A stretch of 64,000 bases of DNA from assembly GCA_012934845.2 (NCBI GenBank), contig WNNJ02002318.1, positions 62,001 to 126,000 on the forward strand. Direction: 5' to 3'. The DNA comes from Pomphorhynchus laevis. Taxonomy: Eukaryota > Acanthocephala > Palaeacanthocephala > Echinorhynchida > Pomphorhynchidae. The position numbers were made by a program, and so were the translations under genes. Numbering within the stretch: position 1 is the stretch's first letter; the number at the start of each line of letters is the position of its first letter. This document shows, one piece after another, positions 58,266 through 64,000 of this stretch. Under the pieces are notes generated by a model, which saw only the letters and a list, made by a program, of their open reading frames with translations, did not search any database and was not told where the DNA came from.

Positions 58266-61200
58266 AATATATTATATTATAGTATATTATATAATATACT
58301 TATTTTTTTAAAGTTATTTTCCTGAATATTTAATATTCAAATATTAATTTATAATCAAATAACAATTAAGTATTTCATTACATATAAATTATACTTTAAA
58401 AATTTATAAAAAATATTTACAAATTGAGAATGTTATCGTATGCTTTTTACAGTATTATGTCTAAACAAATAATTTAATATATGACAGTATAATAATCAGT
58501 ATATAGTCAGTTGTTGATAATCGTTCTGTCATCGAATAATTTAATATATGACAGTATAATAATCAGTATATATCTGTGTTTAATAAGATAATACTCTAGA
58601 TAATCAACTTATATTGGACGAAATTCTAGTGAAAGCTTGTGAATTTTGATAGTTTTGAAATACACTTGATTGATTGCAAAGTATATTTAAATATTTTAAA
58701 GTTAAGAATAAATTAATATACATTTTTGAACGAAAATAAAAATATGAACATTTAGATATTTAATATATGACACTCAATATTTAAATTATAATAAATTAAG
58801 ATGTGCTTTACAAGGTTTCTCAACTGACTATATCTTTATATATCTTTATATAATTATAATTAAAGAAAAAAGATGGCAAGCTAATGCTTTTGTCTCAATA
58901 AACGGTTTGTAATTTTCCTGAAGATGAAAGCAGGAACTATTGAAATATTGTAATTTTTAAAGTAAAACTAGTTTTTTCTTTCCTGTAAATTTATAAAAAT
59001 ATTTTTTTTATTAAGCCGTATGCAAATAGGTGTATGCGAAGTTACATCATGTGCTTTTCATTACTATTTTAATATGCAATCATACACTTGTATGATATTA
59101 TGCTGTAAATTTATTAAAGTCGTTTAAAAGTCTCTCTGCACCCAGCAATAGAGAGTATTTCATATTGATGATCCAAAATATGGCGAAACGGCTTTTAATA
59201 GAAAGACGTTTGCATTTTTGAATAGTTTTCTCTCGTATAAATTAAAGTTTAAAAATTTAATATAGATGTATTCAATCAAGCATGATAAAATATGTTTATG
59301 ACCGTACTCTATTGCCAACATTTATGTTAAACTATATAAATAAACTATATAATTAGTACACTATTAATCTTCTAAATATTCATAAATTATATTTCTTAAA
59401 AATAATTTATTTATATTATTTATTATTACTTATTTTTTCTTAAACATTAGATAAATTATATAAAATGATGAACGTCATAAATTAGATAAAGTATTAATTA
59501 ATTTTAAATTATCGAGTTAATTAAATTAATTTTTATATTGCAAAATTTATTAATAAATTTAATAAAAAATAAAAAGTTTAATTTTAGTAATTAAATCTAA
59601 TTATTTAATTTTGCTATTTTTTGTTGACGTAATTAAATTTTGTGAAGATGAATGTTAAAGTTAATTTAATTCGTTTAATTATTGTAAAACTTACAATTAA
59701 AGATCATTTAGAACAAAGCTCTTCAGTGAATCGTCGGTATGAGTGATACTTGACATCAAAATCAATTGCTTCTCAGAATATAGGTCAATTGCTTAATCAA
59801 GTCACCGATGAATTGTATTCAGGCATTTATTGTTGCGCTTCCATAATATGCAAAATATATCTCGACGCATTCTTCTGTCAAAACATAATTGTTTTCTTGC
59901 TTGGTTATATTTTTAATCAATTTAGTCCGATCACTTATTTAGTGTAAGTTCAAGTTTAGCTAAAGTACTAGATGAAGAGTTTAAGTAGATATTTCCAGAC
60001 TGTTTAAGGCTTTCCAATAAGGAATATGTTAAATCATTTAGTGCTATTGATCCACTTCCGTTATGATTCCAACGGCATAATATTGAAGTATCTAATGCAT
60101 GACACCATTTAGACAAGTATTAGACTTATTACTCAAGCCCGTCATTGATATATTATAATATATCAATATATTGATATATAATATATCATCGAGATATTAT
60201 AGATTTTATCATAAATGATTCACGCACTGATAATATTTTGCTGACGTTCGAAACACTTGATTCATCAAATGTTGTAGAGATTTTAAAGCTGTCCCTTTTT
60301 CCGAAATCTGAACAGTTGCGGGATGGTTATAAATTTTCGCAAAATTTAATTTTAAAAATTTATATCCCATTTAGAATCAAAAATTTTTGTAATACAAAAA
60401 TAGTTAAGGGATAATTATAAATCGGTATTGGTTTCATGTTTCTTTTAAGCGAAATCCCAAGCAAATCATTCCATGTTCGCTACCACTTATAATCTTGCTA
60501 AAGTATGAAAAGCGATTATATCTATATATGTAGCTCGATGTTGAAACTAGAAAGTTATTTTATTAATGATTACATAAGTCCTTAGCATTCTTGCAATAAT
60601 TTGGCATTGTAGACCAAAACATTTAGCTTATGATTATTACCTTGTATGCTTGTTAGGAATCAACCGATTTAAGTTGAATTCGCAAGCTGGACTGAGCTGA
60701 TATGACACGAGCATGCTACAAAGCATTATATTCGGTAAAATAGATTATGTGGACATTGCGGATCTGATATATTATAATACATCAATTGTTATGTTATAAC
60801 AAGACAGAACTTTTTAAATTAATGTTGACATGCTACCAATTTTAATAATGTACACTAAACTATACAACTTTACATATGTAAGAATATAAATCGAACAAAA
60901 TGTACGCTCCTTAGATTATAGTCATTTACAGTGATTTATATATGTACACTACTGTAAATTAATAACATTAAAGTGTTATTAGTTATTAAATAAACCCAGC
61001 ATTAAAAAGAACTTGTACTATAAAAATGAGAATGTCTTAATTTTAAAAGGATATTTTATAAACCCTCATTTTTATGATATATATAAACAAGTGAAAAACA
61101 GAATACGGGAACTTGTTTTTGAAAACGTTTTGCTCCTTAGTGGGACTTCGTCAGTTCAACAATTGTATGTAGTTATAAGTAAAGAACTTTTTAACCAGTG

Positions 61201-61339
61201 GTTAAAAAATTTATAAGCTACTTCCGGTTTATGTATATTATTCATTAATGTTTAGACCGCTGTTTAGGATTCCGGTTTACGAATTCATCCATATATAACT
61301 TTAAAAGTAATCAAATTGACTCAACAATTAGCAATACAG
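58266..61339. other. Intergenic; terminal motifs and one unidentified coding-like patch
   Basis: Terminal-type motifs occur at 58915-58950 (cctgaagatgaaagcagg ... gaaatattgtaat) and, on the minus strand, near 61125-61165 (CUGACGAAGUCC-type with a decayed second box). A minus-strand frame at 60116-59931 reads CHALDTSILCRWNHNGSGSI, then LNDLTYSLLESLKQSGNIYL, and in another frame just downstream ENNYVLTEECVEIYFAYYGS (59890-59830). It looks like protein-coding DNA of a host gene or its relic; I cannot name it. Confidence 0.35.
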
Positions 61340-61385
61340 ATTTATTGACGTTTCGACCGAAGCCTTTTTCAATTGTAAGTAGTTT
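61340..61385 (-). other. Penelope-type terminal motif
   Basis: Minus strand TTGAAAAAGGCTTCGGTC then GAAACGTCAATAAA. GGC-UUCG-GUC forms a short hairpin followed by GAAACGUC, whose ACGU is self-complementary. Confidence 0.4.
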
Positions 61386-62107
61386 TAATCAAGAATTTAT
61401 TAACCTGGTTATTAATTTATTGCGCTAAACCGTTGTCTACTCAGCACATCCGTGCACTACTATTATACATGGATGGTCCGGAAAGCACATGGTTAGCTTA
61501 AAGAGGCTATACCCATGCTACCACGTTAGCACATTCTCGGAAATGCCTATTTAATATATCACAAGGCAGCCGAAACGACTAATGGTAGTTCACCCTACTA
61601 ATGAGTGCTGCCGGCTACCATCAGCTCGTCCAAGAGCGATAAGGAAGTCTGTTCTACTTGTAATCAAACTCCGATTTTTGCCAACATCTACGATTATGAA
61701 ACTGAAGCTTATTAGCTCCCGGAGCACAGTTTAACACAGTCAGATATAAAATTATAAAAATGTATCCTCCAAAGGATCCTGTGAGAAAGCAAGCAACGAC
61801 AGCAAGTAAATTTCCTGCCGAATAAAATTAGTATGGTCCGGAAAGCACGTGGTTTGCTTAAAGAGGCTATGCCCATGCTATCACGTAAGCAAATTCTCGG
61901 AAATGCCTACTTAATATATCACAAGGCAGCCGAAACGACTGATGGTAGTTCACCATACTGATGAGTGCTACCGGCTACCATCAGCTCGTCTAGGAGTGAT
62001 AAGGAAGTCTGCTCTACTTGTAATCGAACTCCGGTTTTTGGCAACATCTACGATTATGAAACTGAAGCTTATTAGCTTCCGGAGCACAGTTTAACACAGT
62101 CAGATAT

Positions 62108-62112
<5 letters not shown>

Positions 62113-62165
<53 letters not shown>
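62113..62165. repeat. (TA)n microsatellite
   Basis: About 26 TA units at the end of satellite copy 2. Confidence 0.95.
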
Positions 62166-62169
<4 letters not shown>

Positions 62170-62240
62170 GATTTGATTCAACCAGGACTGTCTATTACAC
62201 CTATCTGCTTTTCTCTATAAATAGAGAATTTCATGCTTCT

Positions 62241-62306
62241 ACACTGCAAGACGGCGTACCGTTTCGGCTTTGAGAAGCCTCATCAGTTGCAGCAATACAG
62301 TGTATA
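62241..62306 (-). ncRNA. Type I hammerhead ribozyme with UACG-capped stem III
   Basis: Minus strand: stem I UGCAA/UUGCA, extended by ACAC/GUGU across an 8-nt bulge on the 5' side; core CUGAUGA; stem II GGCUU/AAGCC with CUCA loop; core GAA followed by stem III ACGG-UACG-CCGU (4 bp, stable UNCG-type tetraloop); cleavage triplet GUC; cleavage predicted between 62250 and 62249. All invariant positions present. The stem I bulge is where natural type I hammerheads make loop-loop contacts. It lies between the TA microsatellite and the partial satellite copy. Confidence 0.9.
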
Positions 62307-62514
62307 CACATGAAAAACACTTATTTTTAATTTATTTACTGGTCCATATATTAAATAAACATACTTATTTTTAATTTATATATATAAACGACTAATGGTA
62401 GTTCACCCTACTAATGAGTGCTGCCGGCTACCATCAGCTCGTCCAAGAGCGATAAGGAAGTCTGCTCTACTTGTAATCGAACTCCGATTTATATTTATAT
62501 ATATTTATATATAT

Positions 62515-62665
62515 ATATTTTTATATATAGGACATCTTTTATATTGGACATCTTTTATATTGGACATCTTTTATATTGGATGTTTTCAGTAGGAGCTGAT
62601 ATTATATCAGATTTGAACTATGTTCCCCGACCCAACATAGCAGCGGAGCTACAATAATAGATTTG
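62515..62665 (+). repeat. 16-bp tandem repeat and a partial AT-rich hairpin repeat
   Basis: ggacatcttttatatt is repeated three times at about 62530-62578. It is followed by gtaggagctgatattatatc ... cgacccaacatagcagcgga, the hairpin part of the interspersed family without its AT-rich tail. Confidence 0.6.
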
Positions 62666-62819
62666 ATTAATTTTCTATCTTTTTACTTATTATGCTATAA
62701 AACAATTAAATGCTACCAATTATTGTTTAACTACTACTTCGAGTTCTTCTAGATTACGTAAATAAAAAAATATTAATAATATTACTTTGATATGTAATAC
62801 GAATTCTCTTGAAGTACAC

Positions 62820-63180
62820 ATTTGTAGCTTATCATTCCAGATAAGCTCCAAATCGGTTCCAGATCACTCGTACATCAGTTTCAGATCCCTAAGAGATTAT
62901 TTCCAGATCACTCCAAGATAAAGTCCAAATTACCCACTGATCAGTTGTAGATCACCATTAGATCAGATCAAAAGCACTCAAAGATAAAGTCCAAATTACT
63001 CCCAGATCAGTTTTATATCACGCCCAATCAGTTCCAGATAACTAGCTGATTACTTCTAAATCGCTCTAAGAAAAAGTCCAAATTATTACCAGATCAGTAA
63101 TAGATTACACGCAGATCAGACCCAGATTGGATCTAGGTAAGTTTCAAATCACTCCCAAATCAGTTAAATGTCATTTCCTC
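62820..63180 (+). repeat. Degenerate ccagatca-type minisatellite
   Basis: Loosely repeated units of about 20-22 bp built on (t/c)cagatca(c/g)t and aagataaagtccaaattac. Divergence between units is high. Confidence 0.6.
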
Positions 63181-63269
63181 TAAATGCCATGTAAATTCAG
63201 ATCCTCGCTTCCCAAATCAACTGTGAAAAGTTGTGGCTCCAAGGCCTTACGTGCTTGCCGTGTGACCAG

Positions 63270-64000
63270 GCAATTGTACGGAAACAGCGAAAGAGGCATC
63301 AACGTTCGAAACGGATTAGCCTTCATAGAGGAACGTGGAATGTCATCTCGCTGGCGGGGAAATAACTAGAATTAGTTGAAGATATGGTTCGCTTCGGTGT
63401 AGAAATAGTTGGATTGATTTCTCTTCACTATTCTGGAACTGGAACTAAACTTTTTGATCAAGGTTGGACCTTTAACTATTCTAGAGTTACCAACGGAAAG
63501 AGACGGCATGCCGGTTTATGGATACCTACAAATCCTCGGTGTTCGTGGTATAGAGGTGTAACCCTGCGAACGAAAGTCTGGCATCTCTGAGACTTTTAAT
63601 CATAAAAGGAAAGGGGATAACTGTTGTGTGTGCGAATGCTCCCAACATTATTTAGGAATACACAGCCTTCATGGAAGATCTTTATGCTCTGTTTGATAGT
63701 ACTCCTGTTGAAGATTCCCTCGTTTTATTAAGTGACTTCAATGCTCATGTGGGTAGAGTGCTTGGGAGTAACGAACTCTCCGATCTGAATGCAAGTGGTG
63801 TTGAATTATTGCACTTTTGTTATCGTAACAATTTGTGCATAACCAACACCATCTTTGAATATAAGGAGATCCATAGATGCACATGGCATCAGGATTCTCT
63901 CAGTCAACGATCAATGATTGATTTTGTAATCGTGTCATCTGATCTGCGACTCTATGTTCTGGACACTCGTGTGAAGAGAGGTGCTGAGCTGTCAAGCGAT
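63270..64000 (+). mobile_element. RTE-clade LINE, 5' endonuclease region, cut by window end
   Basis: Conceptual pieces in order: RGTWNVISLAGK, LVEDMVRFGVEIVGLISLHY, GQ-like DQGWTFNYSRV, then GKGITVVCANAPN, FMEDLYALFDS, VLLSDFNAHVGRV (the catalytic DFNAH box), LNASGVELLHFC, LCITNTIFEYKEIHRCTWHQ, SMIDFVIVSSDLRLYVLDTR and VKRGAELSSD. This is the apurinic endonuclease of the RTE group. At least two stops interrupt it in the first 400 bp. It continues beyond 64000. Confidence 0.8.

Larger units (their letters stand above)
61432..62490 (+). repeat. Satellite related to the 23.8-25.7 kb family, two and a half copies
   Basis: Copies at about 61432-61770 and 61834-62112, and a partial one at 62393-62490. 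The left end of copy 1 (accgttgtctactcagcaca, tccgtgcactactattatac) is nearly identical to the 23.8-kb family, proving kinship. In copy 2, ggcagcc (61925-61931) is followed by gaaa, a 14-nt arm 61935-61948, a loop with ctgatgagtgctacc, and the complementary arm 61975-61989 ending gtc; the arms form 14 bp with one bulge. Copy 1 has the same fold with ctaatga and gtgctgcc. Confidence 0.75.

Overview
The window is very AT-rich, intron-containing animal DNA. Its host genes are mostly small secreted single-domain Kunitz inhibitors. Everything else is a dense layer of non-LTR retroelements, tandem repeats and foldback repeats. The gene style (signal-peptide exon, phase-1 intron, Kunitz exon) and the retroelement set (RTE, Jockey-like, restriction-endonuclease-type LINEs, Penelope-like fragments) suggest an invertebrate, perhaps an AT-rich arthropod such as a parasitoid wasp, but the species cannot be fixed from this sequence.

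Host genes. Four tandem Kunitz genes lie on the minus strand (K1 18203-20317, K2 21173-28006, K3 31359-34899, K4 36417-38162). Each has a short signal-peptide exon, a phase-1 intron and one Kunitz exon; three of the four spliced coding sequences are exactly 249 nt. Their introns are full of repeats. An intronless RING-HC gene related to the makorin RING (11189-11761, minus) lies left of them, beside a compact TATA/CRE-like promoter region. A possible first exon of a secreted protein (57556-57633) and an unidentified coding-like patch (59825-60116) lie to the right.

Mobile DNA. There are two LINE copies with cysteine-rich N-termini and a putative C-terminal restriction-like endonuclease (39180-41910 minus; 54362-57210 plus), one Jockey-like LINE (47574-50530), two RTE-clade pieces (26820-27720 minus; 63270-64000 plus), and Penelope-like fragments (RT pieces near 1.2, 1.8, 5.8-6.5 and 18.6-19.2 kb; GIY-YIG region near 43.9-44.9 kb). 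There are also a tRNA-derived SINE, several foldback repeats, an interspersed AT-rich hairpin repeat, and a striking 2-kb perfect 13-bp minisatellite that runs directly into a LINE start codon.

Main discovery. The repeats carry several hammerhead-ribozyme architectures: (a) a type III hammerhead in ~300-bp satellite monomers at 16.6-17.6 and 29.4-30.4 kb, with some cores intact and others decayed; (b) a type I hammerhead with a UACG-capped stem III at 62241-62306; (c) a type I hammerhead with a minimal self-complementary stem III in a 463-bp tandem unit at 50.6-51.4 kb; (d) a probable hammerhead inside the tRNA-derived SINE at 46258-46347; (e) hammerhead-like boxes within a covarying, pseudoknot-capable fold in satellites at 23.8-25.7 and 61.4-62.1 kb. 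With Penelope-like RT and GIY-YIG remnants in the same 64 kb, this looks like a retrozyme-type system: small self-cleaving repeat RNAs copied by a Penelope-like reverse transcriptase. The ribozyme folds are read directly from base pairing; mobilisation is inference.
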